DNA from: Pseudanabaena sp. UWO311
Lineage (GTDB): Bacteria; Cyanobacteriota; Cyanobacteriia; Pseudanabaenales; Pseudanabaenaceae
Direction of reading: 5' to 3'
Assembly: GCF_006937785.1 (NCBI RefSeq)
Contig: NZ_SJEE01000004.1
Coordinates: forward strand, 62,001-126,000
Length of the DNA stretch: 64,000 bases
This document shows positions 25,899 to 34,442 of the stretch, piece by piece; position 1 is the first letter of the stretch, and each line of letters opens with the position of its first letter. The position numbers and the translations under genes were made by a program. Below the pieces are notes generated by a model, which was not told where the DNA came from, did no database searches, and worked only from the letters and a program-made list of their open reading frames with translations.

Positions 25899-26477
25899 AT
25901 GAAAGAAATTTGGACACAAATAGATGATTGGCTAATAGCTAATGCTCCACAAATATTTGAAGATTTACAATCAGGAGCCTCTGAAAAAGAGATCAGTGAA
26001 TTAGAAGAATCTCTTTCGATCAAGCTGCCTGAAGATGTCAAAGATTCTTATCGTATTCATAATGGTCAATCAGACGGTTCTTATGGGTTACTAGATGGGC
26101 GTGAATTTTTATCTATTGAGCGGATCAAACAAGAATGGACTGTTTGGAAAGATCTGCTGGATAGTGGTACATTTCAAGATCAAGATGGTCATGATATAGG
26201 AAGTGAGCCTGAGCTAGGAATTCGCAACGTTTGGTGGAGTGCAAAGTGGATACCGCTTACCTATGATGGTAGTGGCAATCATGATTGTCTTGATTTAGAG
26301 CCGTCTGAAGCTGGTAATGTCGGGCAGATTATTACCATGTGGCATGATGATTCTAACAGAAAACTTGTTGCATCAAGTTTTCGTGAATGGTTGCAGGAAT
26401 ATGCTGAAGGACTAAAAGAAGGGAGGTTTGTTCTTTCTGAGGAATACGGCGGTATCGTCAATGCAGATGATGTTTAG
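25899..26477 (+). CDS. SMI1/KNR4 (SUKH-type) protein
   Basis: A 192-residue acidic protein of the SUKH superfamily. It shows the family order: ASEKEISELEESLSIKLPEDVKDSYRIHNGQ, a GLLDGREFLSIERIKQEW strand-helix, then the late WIPLTYDGSGNHDCLDLEP block (aromatic plus GDG-like turn). In bacteria SUKH proteins are often immunity proteins for polymorphic toxins. No toxin with an obvious polymorphic architecture is next to it, so it is an orphan immunity gene or has another role. It follows the VapBC pair by 141 bases. Confidence 0.85.
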   Translation: MKEIWTQIDDWLIANAPQIFEDLQSGASEKEISELEESLSIKLPEDVKDSYRIHNGQSDGSYGLLDGREFLSIERIKQEWTVWKDLLDSGTFQDQDGHDIGSEPELGIRNVWWSAKWIPLTYDGSGNHDCLDLEPSEAGNVGQIITMWHDDSNRKLVASSFREWLQEYAEGLKEGRFVLSEEYGGIVNADDV

Positions 26478-26535
26478 CTGTGTAAATGAAAATCGCTTAT
26501 CTTAGAACAAGCCCAGAGTAACTAATTTACTGCCC

Positions 26536-28302
26536 ATGTCTAATGTTCATCCGTTTGTCCGTCTGATGTCCTATGCTCGTAAGTATCGGCAACAGATTTG
26601 GACTGCCACAACTTGCTCGATTTTAAATAAATTCTTCGATTTAGCACCACCAGTTTTGATTGGGGCGGCGATCGATCTGGTATTACAAAAAGAGAACTTT
26701 TGGGCAAATCCCTTTGGTGTGCAAGGATTAGCCGCGCAATTGCTAGTCCTCTCAGCTATCAGTGGTGTGATTTGGGGATTAGAGTCGATTTTTGAATATG
26801 CCTATGCGCTTCAGTGGCGAAATCTTGCTCAGACTGTACAACATGACTTGCGACTCGATGCCTATCAGCATTTGCAGGAGTTAGAACTAGCCTTTTTTGA
26901 GGATCGCAGTTCAGGTGGATTGATGTCGATATTGAGTGATGATGTCAATCAATTAGAACGCTTTCTGGATGGTGGTGCGAATGAAGTTATTCAAGTTTCA
27001 GCAACTATTTTGTTGATTGGCGGCGCATTTTTTGTGATTACGCCGAATGTGGCTTGGTTAGCCCTGTCACCGATGCCGTTTATTTTATGGGGTTCGATCT
27101 GGTTTCAGAAATTCCTTGCGCCGCGCTATGCTGAAGTTCGCGAAAAGGTGGGGATGCTGAACGGGCAATTATCAAATAATATTGGCGGGATTACGACGAT
27201 TAAAGCTTTTGTCACTGAGGCATATGAACGCCAACGCATTGAGAAAGAAAGCAATCAATATCGTCAAAGTAATCGCAAAGCGATCGCCTATAGTGCTGCT
27301 TTCGTTCCTTTAATCAGAGTTTTGATCTTTATAGGATTTATTGCAATTCTCTATTTCGGTGGTTTAGAAGTTCAGGCAAACAGGCTGTCGGTCGGTAATT
27401 ACTCCGTGATGATTTACCTAATTCAGCGCTTGTTATGGCCGCTTACGCGCTTGGGCGAAACCCTCGATCAATATCAAAGAGCAATGGCTTCAACTAATCG
27501 TATTCTTGATTTGCTCGATACCCCGATCGCAATTCATTCAGGCTCACAGGTACTAGACTCTGTAGTCAATGGTGATATCCAATTAAAGAATGTTACCTTT
27601 GGATATGCTCCTAATTTCCCAATTGTGGAAAATCTATCCTTAGAAATCGCCGCCCATAAAACTACTGCTATCGTCGGGGCGACTGGCTCAGGCAAAAGTA
27701 CTTTGGTAAAGCTGCTGCTACGTTTATACGAAATTCAATCAGGCAATATCTTTCTCGATCGCATTGATATTCGCGACTTAGAATTGCGATCGCTACGTTC
27801 TTGCATGGGTTGGGTAAGCCAAGATGTATTTCTATTTCATGGTTCAGTTCTAGAAAATATTGCCTATGGTTCCTTTGATGCAACCGTGGATCGGATTGTC
27901 GAAGCAGCCAAGATTGCCGAAGCCCATGACTTTATCCAATCTCTGCCCAATGGTTACGATACGATTGTCGGTGAGCGTGGTCAAAAGCTATCAGGTGGTC
28001 AGAGACAACGCATTGCGATCGCTCGTGCAGTGTTACGCAATCCCCCCATTTTAATTCTCGATGAAGCAACTTCGGCAGTGGATAATGAAACAGAAGCAGC
28101 AATCCAAAAATCCCTAGATTACATCACCAAAAACCGCACAACAATTGCGATCGCTCACCGTCTATCCACCATTCGTAGTGCCGATCGCATCTATGTAATG
28201 GATCAGGGCAAAGTAGTGGAGTTGGGAACTCATGATGAGCTAGTTGCGAACAATGGAATCTATGCAGGTTTATGGAATCTGCAAACAGGACAAAAAATCT
28301 GA
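26536..28302 (+). CDS. ABC exporter, fused permease and ATPase
   Basis: A 588-residue half-transporter of the MsbA/multidrug type that works as a homodimer in the inner membrane. Six transmembrane helices occupy about residues 20-310. The ATPase has Walker A VGATGSGKST near 380-389, the signature LSGGQRQRIAIAR near 485, and Walker B ILILDEATSAVD near 505, followed by the H-loop AIAHRLSTI. The substrate is not predictable; lipids or drugs are typical. It is probably monocistronic, with a hairpin after the stop. Confidence 0.93.
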   Translation: MSNVHPFVRLMSYARKYRQQIWTATTCSILNKFFDLAPPVLIGAAIDLVLQKENFWANPFGVQGLAAQLLVLSAISGVIWGLESIFEYAYALQWRNLAQTVQHDLRLDAYQHLQELELAFFEDRSSGGLMSILSDDVNQLERFLDGGANEVIQVSATILLIGGAFFVITPNVAWLALSPMPFILWGSIWFQKFLAPRYAEVREKVGMLNGQLSNNIGGITTIKAFVTEAYERQRIEKESNQYRQSNRKAIAYSAAFVPLIRVLIFIGFIAILYFGGLEVQANRLSVGNYSVMIYLIQRLLWPLTRLGETLDQYQRAMASTNRILDLLDTPIAIHSGSQVLDSVVNGDIQLKNVTFGYAPNFPIVENLSLEIAAHKTTAIVGATGSGKSTLVKLLLRLYEIQSGNIFLDRIDIRDLELRSLRSCMGWVSQDVFLFHGSVLENIAYGSFDATVDRIVEAAKIAEAHDFIQSLPNGYDTIVGERGQKLSGGQRQRIAIARAVLRNPPILILDEATSAVDNETEAAIQKSLDYITKNRTTIAIAHRLSTIRSADRIYVMDQGKVVELGTHDELVANNGIYAGLWNLQTGQKI

Positions 28303-28316
28303 AGAAGATATCAACT

Positions 28317-28363
28317 AAAAGCCTGAAAAATATGGCGCAAAGTGCCATATTTTTCAGGCTTTT
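28317..28363. terminator. Hairpin between the ABC exporter and the methyltransferase
   Basis: AAAAGCCTGAAAAATATGGC pairs fully with its complement around GCAAAGT, ending in TTTT. It can end both convergent genes. Confidence 0.8.
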
Positions 28364-28370
28364 AAGGCAA

Positions 28371-29504
28371 TCAGGCATGAGTCATTAGATACTGACCATT
28401 ACCATTGTATTCACCATCGCAAGTCGCAAAAATTGTACCTAGCAACAGTAAATAAAACCGCCACATCCGACGGAACTTAGCATAGTCCATACCATAGTCT
28501 AAAGACTTGACAAGATCTTGGGATGCATCAAATCTCTCCAACCACGCCATTGCAGTTTTGTGATAATTTATTCCATTTATATACCACTGATCGACAGTTT
28601 TAAGATCGCTATTATGACTCGGAACTGCATCATAATTCCAGTAGCGACCATGGGGGAAAATATACTTGTGTGTAAAGCCAGTTGACAAATTGTTGGGGAT
28701 ACGAACAGTGATGATATGAATGAATAACTTTCCATCACTTTTAAGAAAAGAGGATAACTTTTGGAAAGCGTTGGTCAGATTACCTACATGACAAAAAACT
28801 CCAATTGAGAGAATTTTGTCGAATTTTTCGGTAAATTGTGCCTCATTCAAATCACCTTCATACAAAGTAAATCGACCTCCACTGAGATGGCTCTGTGGAT
28901 CTTGCATTTTGCCACGCATATACTCACACTGTTGATGACTCAGATTTAGTCCCGTAAACCGTACATTAGGGAACTTAGACATGATGTAATTGGCGACACA
29001 GCCCCAGCCACAGCCAAAATCCAAAATATGGTCACCATCAACGATTTCTAGTCTTTCAATCACCTGATCGATCATGTGCATTTGCGATTGTTCGAGATCG
29101 ATCGCCCCATTCTCCCAAAGCCCCATGCTGTACTTTGGATAAATGACATCCCAATCCCCTAACATACGGTTCAGAAGGGCTTGGGGTAAGTCATACTGAA
29201 TCTTCATCAATTCTCGTGAAGATTCAGCTAGATGATCGGATTCCTTTAATACCCATTCATAGGGAGCGAGTAAACCTGGAGCATGTTTAAATAGAAGCGG
29301 CATGGATGTGTGCAACAACGATTGAAAGACAGAATCTGGTATTTCTAACCCGTTAATATAGGCTTCTGCCAATGCCATTTGAGCTGTATTGAAAACTCCA
29401 GCCATTAATCGAGTGGTTTTGTACGCTATCGGACTTTTGAGAGTCATATCTCCAATAATGGGGATATGGTTTTGAATATTTTGCGAAATGCCGACAGAAG
29501 CCAT
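28371..29504 (-). CDS. Cyclopropane-fatty-acid-synthase-family methyltransferase
   Basis: An S-adenosylmethionine-dependent methyltransferase of about 377 residues. SAM motif I reads ILDFGCGWGCVANYI, followed by the CFA-type segment NVRFTGLNLSHQQCEYMRG and IGVFCHVGNL. Relatives cyclopropanate or methylate lipid double bonds, or act as plant-type N-methyltransferases. The N-terminal lipid-binding part differs from bacterial Cfa, so the substrate is uncertain. The ATG at 29504 is chosen over upstream ones because GGGAG lies seven bases before it. It is divergent from a fatty acid desaturase gene with only about 130 bases between starts, which points to a lipid substrate. Confidence 0.82.
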   Translation of the reverse strand: MASVGISQNIQNHIPIIGDMTLKSPIAYKTTRLMAGVFNTAQMALAEAYINGLEIPDSVFQSLLHTSMPLLFKHAPGLLAPYEWVLKESDHLAESSRELMKIQYDLPQALLNRMLGDWDVIYPKYSMGLWENGAIDLEQSQMHMIDQVIERLEIVDGDHILDFGCGWGCVANYIMSKFPNVRFTGLNLSHQQCEYMRGKMQDPQSHLSGGRFTLYEGDLNEAQFTEKFDKILSIGVFCHVGNLTNAFQKLSSFLKSDGKLFIHIITVRIPNNLSTGFTHKYIFPHGRYWNYDAVPSHNSDLKTVDQWYINGINYHKTAMAWLERFDASQDLVKSLDYGMDYAKFRRMWRFYLLLLGTIFATCDGEYNGNGQYLMTHA

Positions 29505-29638
29505 ATCTTTACTCCCAGTTAACATTAAATGATTTTTTAATGATATCTCACATTTTACTGATTTTGCCAATTAGACAGAATTGTTAAGATAGATTAGTCC
29601 CAACATTTTGACTCTAACCCGTTAAAGTCAACATTTCT

Positions 29639-30760
29639 ATGCAACTCACTAGTATTCAAACCCTTATCCCCCAAAGAACGTATGTTAAAACATTGCGTCC
29701 CTTACTTCCGCCTGAAGCGTTTGCTCCCGATCCAAGCAAGTTAGTCCTCATATTCATTAATCTTGCAATTCTGGTATTTGGCTGGATGATAGCGGCTCAC
29801 CTAGATCGTTGGAATCCATATCTTTTATGGTTGTATTTACCTCTAGCTATCGTGATGGGCAATAGCGTCATGTTTATGGCATTTAGCTGCCATGACCTCA
29901 TGCATGGCACTGTGATTAGAAACTCCCGCCTGACGTATATTATTAGCTTACTAGGGCAAACGATCTTGTGGATGCCGCCGACGTTATGGAAAGCAGTTCA
30001 TAATCGAGTACATCATAATAAAACAAACTCCTTGGGAGATCCTGATCGTAATTACTTATACGAGCAACCTAATACTTCGAGTAAATGGATTCAGAATCTA
30101 GTTTTCCCTTCTCTTGAGGTAAATCCTATAGCATTAGCGTTGGGTATGGTAACAGCATGGGGTTACTATACTTTCCGGAATCTGACCGCTGTACTTTTTT
30201 TTAATCGAGAATTTGTTGATTATCTTCCTGCTTCATTTAGGGTCAGTACTAAAGAGCGTTGGGCGATCGCGGGGGAATTTTTGTTTATGTTAATTATTCA
30301 TCTAAGTATTTTTATTTATCTACAATTTGATCCCTTAAAACTAATCCTTAGCTATTTTTTACCAATTGGGATTGGATATGCGGGAATGATATTTTATATT
30401 TATACGCATCACCTGATTTGTCGGATGACCAGCGTTAACGATCCACTGATTAATAGTGTTTCCATTCGAGTTCCTAAAATATTTGATGTTTTGCATTTAA
30501 ATTTTTCTTACCATACCGAACACCATGTTTTTCCTGGAATGAACTCTAACTATTATCCAATGGTGCAAGAACTATTAAAAATTCACTACCCTGAACGCTT
30601 TAATTTATTGAATGTTGGCGAGGCTTGGCACCTACTCATGCAAACCCCTAGACATTACAAGAATGACAATACTCTGACAGATTGGGCAGGAGAAAAGTCT
30701 GTTCCTTGTCCTCTTAATAGCCCCAATACTCAGGCTCAGGATAAATCTGATATGAAATGA
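29639..30760 (+). CDS. Membrane fatty acid desaturase family protein
   Basis: A 373-residue integral membrane di-iron enzyme. The three histidine boxes are HDLMH (85-89), HNRVHH (121-126) and HTEHH (starting near 292), with membrane spans before, between and after them. The family includes acyl-lipid desaturases, hydroxylases and ketolases; the box spacing fits an acyl-chain desaturase, but regiochemistry cannot be read. The divergent neighbour is a CFA-type methyltransferase, so the pair may desaturate and then methylate the same acyl chain. The C-terminal tail is hydrophilic. Confidence 0.85.
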   Translation: MQLTSIQTLIPQRTYVKTLRPLLPPEAFAPDPSKLVLIFINLAILVFGWMIAAHLDRWNPYLLWLYLPLAIVMGNSVMFMAFSCHDLMHGTVIRNSRLTYIISLLGQTILWMPPTLWKAVHNRVHHNKTNSLGDPDRNYLYEQPNTSSKWIQNLVFPSLEVNPIALALGMVTAWGYYTFRNLTAVLFFNREFVDYLPASFRVSTKERWAIAGEFLFMLIIHLSIFIYLQFDPLKLILSYFLPIGIGYAGMIFYIYTHHLICRMTSVNDPLINSVSIRVPKIFDVLHLNFSYHTEHHVFPGMNSNYYPMVQELLKIHYPERFNLLNVGEAWHLLMQTPRHYKNDNTLTDWAGEKSVPCPLNSPNTQAQDKSDMK

Positions 30761-31202
30761 TTGTGATTGGAGAAAATTGCCTCTTACAGCAATTACCGAT
30801 CAAAAAACTACACGGAAACCATTGAAAGTGTTGCAAAGCAAAACTTTCAATGGTTTCCGTAGTTTGGGCTTGAGCGTAAAATGATGTCAGTAATCGTGCT
30901 CAATAACATTGTCAAAACAGAAAGCTTTTCTTTGTAGCAATTCGTTTAGCCATATAATCTCTGTAGCAAATTTTTCATTAAAAGACTTGTAATGCAAGCC
31001 TTTTAATGAAAAATTTGCTTTTTACTTTCTGTATAAAGTGTTGTATATCAGCAACATACCAGAGAACGCAATATACTTGTCCAGATATCACAACTGTTGT
31101 CTTCGCTACGGAACTAATGTTGCTTTTGAAGTCAGATCAGAATTTGTAGAAAGACTAAAGCTTTTCTAAATTTATCCGCCCATACACCCGCCTAAATACC
31201 CT
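30761..31202. other. 442-base intergenic region with two long inverted repeats
   Basis: No gene is seen. At 30805-30868 GGAAACCATTGAAAG pairs with its complement around TTGC-AAA-GCAA, with a 2-base indel in the outer stem. At 30965-31019 AGCAAATTTTTCATTAAAAG pairs with its complement. The first belongs to the family with cores like GTGTTGCAAAGCAAAAC, also present at 47048 and 47404. The last 150 bases before the transglutaminase gene hold its promoter region; I see no clear boxes. Confidence 0.6.
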
Positions 31203-32831
31203 ATGCCTAGCTTACCAAGCACGATTTATCCCATTGGCGCTTATAACCTTCATGGTTTAGTGTGGCAAACCGATGTAAGTACTGATGTAGATAATGGCAA
31301 ACCCTACGCGCTTTGTGTAGATTCCTATCAGGGACACCTGCTCAAAATCGATCCCTTTTCTGAAGGTGCAACGGTACTGAATAATTACACAGCATTGCAG
31401 TTTCGAGACGCGACAGGTTTAGCGATCGCAGGGGAGACCCTTTGGATTACTAAGGACAATGGAATTTATTACTGCAATATGGTTGATTTTGATCTGCAAC
31501 CATTTATGGAGCTACCCAACAAGGTCGATGGCATAGCAGTCTCTGATGGTGGCGTGTATGTAAGTTCTAGTGAAGTCGGCAAAATTTTTGTATTCGGACG
31601 CGCCACTCGCACTTTGCTCCGAATTATGGATGCTCCTGGGGCAGGATTTGAGGCACTGACGTTAGTCGGTGAAGAATTGTGGGTTAGCGATCGCACCGAG
31701 GAGACAGTTTATCGACTTAATGCCAAAACAGGCGAAGTGGTACATCGTGGTTTGACTCCATTCCCCAATCCTATGGGATTAGGATTTTTGGGCAATGATT
31801 TATATGTAGTTTATTCAGGTGACGAAAACTATATTCGAGACAATCCTAATGATTTGGATGAGCCATTTTCGGTCTCCACCCGCGAAAAGACTTTTATTCA
31901 TCGCCTCAAGTTTAATCAATACCAAGATGAAAAGTTAAACTACACTCTCACCACTGGCTACAAAGTAGAGATGATCTATCTTGAGGAACTCTCCTCGGAG
32001 GAACCAACTTCAGTCTATAACCTCACATGGCGAGTTGCCTATCCTACAGATACCTATCGCCAAAAATTATTAGCGATCGAGCCAATTGGCATTCCCTTTG
32101 AAGAAGAAATTGTTGATGGTCAGCGTGTTGCCGCATTCAAGCTTGGAAACTTAAAACCTGAAGAATCGAGAATGTTCGGTTGGAAAGCAACTTTAGAACT
32201 TCGTGGAATCAAATATGAACTTAAAGATAGTGAAGTAGAATTTGTCCCTGAACTATCTCCCGAAATGCAGAAGCTTTATCTCGTTGATGATGATGGATTA
32301 AGCATGGATCATCCGATCATTCAAGCAGCCGCCAAGGAAGCTGTGGGTAACGAAACAAATATTTTGCGCAAGATGCTATTGATTCGTGACTACGTCTATG
32401 ACAAGCTCTCATACCGTGTCACACCTTACATTGCCGCGCCAGAAGAAGTTCTAGTCAGAGGCACAGGCTCTTGTGGTGAATATGTCGGTTTATTATTAGC
32501 ATTAACTCGCTTAAATGGAATTGCTTGTCGCACGGTCGGACGATACAAATGTCCTCACGATGGAGAATTGATGATGAACATTCCTCTCCATCAATATTAC
32601 AATCATGTTTGGATTGAGTTCTATATTCCCAGTATTGGATGGTTGCCAATGGAATCTAATCCAGATGATACTGGCTATCGACCTTATCCGACTCGATGGT
32701 TTATGGGTTTACCTTGGTATCATGTGGAAATTGGCAAAGGCATCTTTTTTGAGACGATTCAACCTCAGCCCTATTCCATTGGCGAGCTAGCTCTCAATCA
32801 TGTGCGCTTCAAAGTTTTAGAAGAAATCTAA
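31203..32831 (+). CDS. Beta-propeller / transglutaminase-like protein
   Basis: A 542-residue protein. Residues 1-230 look like an NHL/SMP30-type beta propeller (repeated LWVSDRTEETVYRLN-like blades). A beta domain follows, and a transglutaminase core occupies about 375-520. The catalytic triad is C424 in GTGSCGEY, H468 in YYNHVW and D488 in ESNPDD. It has no signal peptide, so it is probably cytosolic. Bacterial transglutaminase-fold proteins are often proteases or peptidases rather than cross-linkers. The last codons and the stop lie within a 30-bp palindrome. No operon partner is seen. Confidence 0.83.
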   Translation: MPSLPSTIYPIGAYNLHGLVWQTDVSTDVDNGKPYALCVDSYQGHLLKIDPFSEGATVLNNYTALQFRDATGLAIAGETLWITKDNGIYYCNMVDFDLQPFMELPNKVDGIAVSDGGVYVSSSEVGKIFVFGRATRTLLRIMDAPGAGFEALTLVGEELWVSDRTEETVYRLNAKTGEVVHRGLTPFPNPMGLGFLGNDLYVVYSGDENYIRDNPNDLDEPFSVSTREKTFIHRLKFNQYQDEKLNYTLTTGYKVEMIYLEELSSEEPTSVYNLTWRVAYPTDTYRQKLLAIEPIGIPFEEEIVDGQRVAAFKLGNLKPEESRMFGWKATLELRGIKYELKDSEVEFVPELSPEMQKLYLVDDDGLSMDHPIIQAAAKEAVGNETNILRKMLLIRDYVYDKLSYRVTPYIAAPEEVLVRGTGSCGEYVGLLLALTRLNGIACRTVGRYKCPHDGELMMNIPLHQYYNHVWIEFYIPSIGWLPMESNPDDTGYRPYPTRWFMGLPWYHVEIGKGIFFETIQPQPYSIGELALNHVRFKVLEEI

Positions 32832-32887
32832 ATTCAAAAAGCAAGTGGGGGGCGAAGCGCCCCCCACTTGCTTTTTGAATTTAGATT
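32825..32887. terminator. 30-bp perfect hairpin containing the transglutaminase stop
   Basis: Two perfect 30-base arms (outer AATCTAAATTC, inner GTGGGGGGCG) close an AAG loop. The left arm begins in the penultimate sense codons of the transglutaminase gene and includes its TAA. Confidence 0.85.
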
Positions 32888-33027
32888 CTTAAGAGATCGC
32901 TATAACTGTAAATGATTACTAAGTTTAATGAATTTAGCTTAAGAAGAATTTTTTGATGTCTGGATACCTCTTAGGATTATGTAAATTAAAAAAAATTATA
33001 GGTAATTAGACTTAGGAATACAAATTT

Positions 33028-33300
33028 ATGACACATCTAGCTTTCAACTTACTTGCCGCAGTTCCAGTTACTCCTACTTGGTCACCAAGTGTAGGTTTGC
33101 TTATGATTTCAGCTAATGCATTTGCGTTGGTCGTTGCTCGCTATGGCATCAAAGTAAAAGGTGTTGGTCCTAGCTTACCTGTAGAATTACCTGGTTTGTT
33201 TGCAGGTTTTGGTTTGGCAGAATTGCTAGCTGTTACTAGCTTTGGTCATGTTCTTGGAGCAGGTTTGATTTTGGGCTTAGCTCAAGCAGGCTTAGTATAA
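33028..33300 (+). CDS. psaK: Photosystem I subunit PsaK
   Basis: A 90-residue thylakoid protein with two membrane helices linked by a stromal loop. Conserved parts are TPTWSPSVGLLMISANAFALVVARYGIKVKGVG and LPGLFAGFGLAELLAVTSFGHVLGAGLILGL. PsaK sits at the edge of photosystem I, binds chlorophyll and carotenoid and takes part in phycobilisome energy transfer and state transitions. It is monocistronic with its own hairpin terminator at 33313. A light-regulated promoter is expected, but I cannot assign its boxes. Confidence 0.95.
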   Translation: MTHLAFNLLAAVPVTPTWSPSVGLLMISANAFALVVARYGIKVKGVGPSLPVELPGLFAGFGLAELLAVTSFGHVLGAGLILGLAQAGLV

Positions 33301-33312
33301 AAAAATTAGTAT

Positions 33313-33353
33313 AAAAAATTAGAGAGTACACTTCGTGTACTCTCTAATTTTTT
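33313..33353. terminator. 19-bp hairpin after psaK
   Basis: Perfect arms AAAAAATTAGAGAGTACAC and complement close a TTC loop, followed by TTTAT. It also lies downstream of the convergent nitroreductase gene. Confidence 0.85.
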
Positions 33354-33386
33354 ATTTGGGCTGAGCTAGATAGATCGAAGTTAAGA

Positions 33387-34013
33387 CTATACAAACGGAG
33401 CAGAAATCCCCCATTCACTTGTAAAGACAAAGCTTGAGAGGGGATACCTAGCGCGAGGAGCAATTTCACGATCTTGTAACTCCGTGGGCAAATTACTAGT
33501 TTCTCCTGCATAGCCAATCGCGATCGCTGCCACAGGTTTCGCCGTTTCAGGGATATTAAAAGTAGCGATCGCTTTAGCAGGATCAAATCCACCCATTTGG
33601 TGCACGACCAGATTTAAAGCCGTAGCCTGCAATACTAAAGTTGCGGTAGCCTGCCCAGCGTCATACTCTGCCCAAGCATTAGGTTTGCCATTGTGCTTAA
33701 AGTTCTTTTGGGCTATCACTAAACCCAATACTGGCGCAACCTGCGCCCAAATAACATTAGCAGGAACCAGACAATCAAGTAGTTTCTGATAGTTTACTGT
33801 GTCATCTTTAGTTGCCACAATAAACGCCCAAGGTTGATCATTAAAGCAAGAAGAAGACCATCTTGCCGCTTCAAATAACTGCGCAAGTTTATCTTTTTCA
33901 ACAAGTTTGCTATCAAAGGCACGGGGACTCCATCTCTGAGAGATCAGAGGATGAAGTTGATGGTCGTTAATGGCAGGATTTTCCATATTAATATTTTGAG
34001 GATTTTGAGCCAA
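33387..34013 (-). CDS. Nitroreductase family protein
   Basis: A 208-residue FMN-dependent oxidoreductase. It has the family start HPLISQRWSPRAFDSKLVEKDKLAQLFEAARWSSSCFNDQPW (RxSxRxF-like FMN contact and SxxNxQPW) and a late AAIAIGYAGE segment. Substrates range from nitroaromatics to quinones and the physiological one is unknown. It acts as a cytosolic dimer in the family. No operon partner; it converges with psaK. Confidence 0.88.
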   Translation of the reverse strand: MAQNPQNINMENPAINDHQLHPLISQRWSPRAFDSKLVEKDKLAQLFEAARWSSSCFNDQPWAFIVATKDDTVNYQKLLDCLVPANVIWAQVAPVLGLVIAQKNFKHNGKPNAWAEYDAGQATATLVLQATALNLVVHQMGGFDPAKAIATFNIPETAKPVAAIAIGYAGETSNLPTELQDREIAPRARYPLSSFVFTSEWGISAPFV

Positions 34014-34442
34014 ATTTATTTTGGTACTAAAACAAATGGAAGGTCGTAAGGATAAATATAATCTCTATCAGTCAATAGTTCCTAAATCTAAAGAAAAACC
34101 ACAGCAATTCTCATTTTGAAAATTGGTTTTTCCAATAGGCAAATGCTCATTGGAAAACTAAAAAACAAACTCTAGTATGGTTTTTAGTTTTTAAATTTAC
34201 CTTAGGTAAATTTAAAACATCTATAGCAAATCTTGTGGATATAGCTAATAATTTTCTCGATCACGCAGAAGGAGATCGCCAGCTTGAGGAACTTGTGGCT
34301 TACCTTTCGATTTAAAAAAGATGAGAGGCGGCGCTTTGCGCCGCCTCTCATCTTTTGGGTTTTGATTTGTTAAAAATTTGATGGATCGATGTAAGCTGCA
34401 AATATAGACCATAGATCGATCGCGCTAGAAATCAGTAATCCC
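34014..34442. other. 429-base divergent intergenic region with hairpins
   Basis: No gene is seen. A 13-bp hairpin with a TTA loop lies at 34189-34217 (TTTTAAATTTACC), preceded by weaker inverted repeats (CCAAT...ATTGG near 34130-34153; AAAACTAAAAA near 34155). A perfect 19-bp hairpin with a TTT loop lies at 34316-34356 (AAAAGATGAGAGGCGGCGC). Because the flanking genes diverge, these are not needed as gene terminators and look like dispersed palindromic repeats. Confidence 0.6.
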
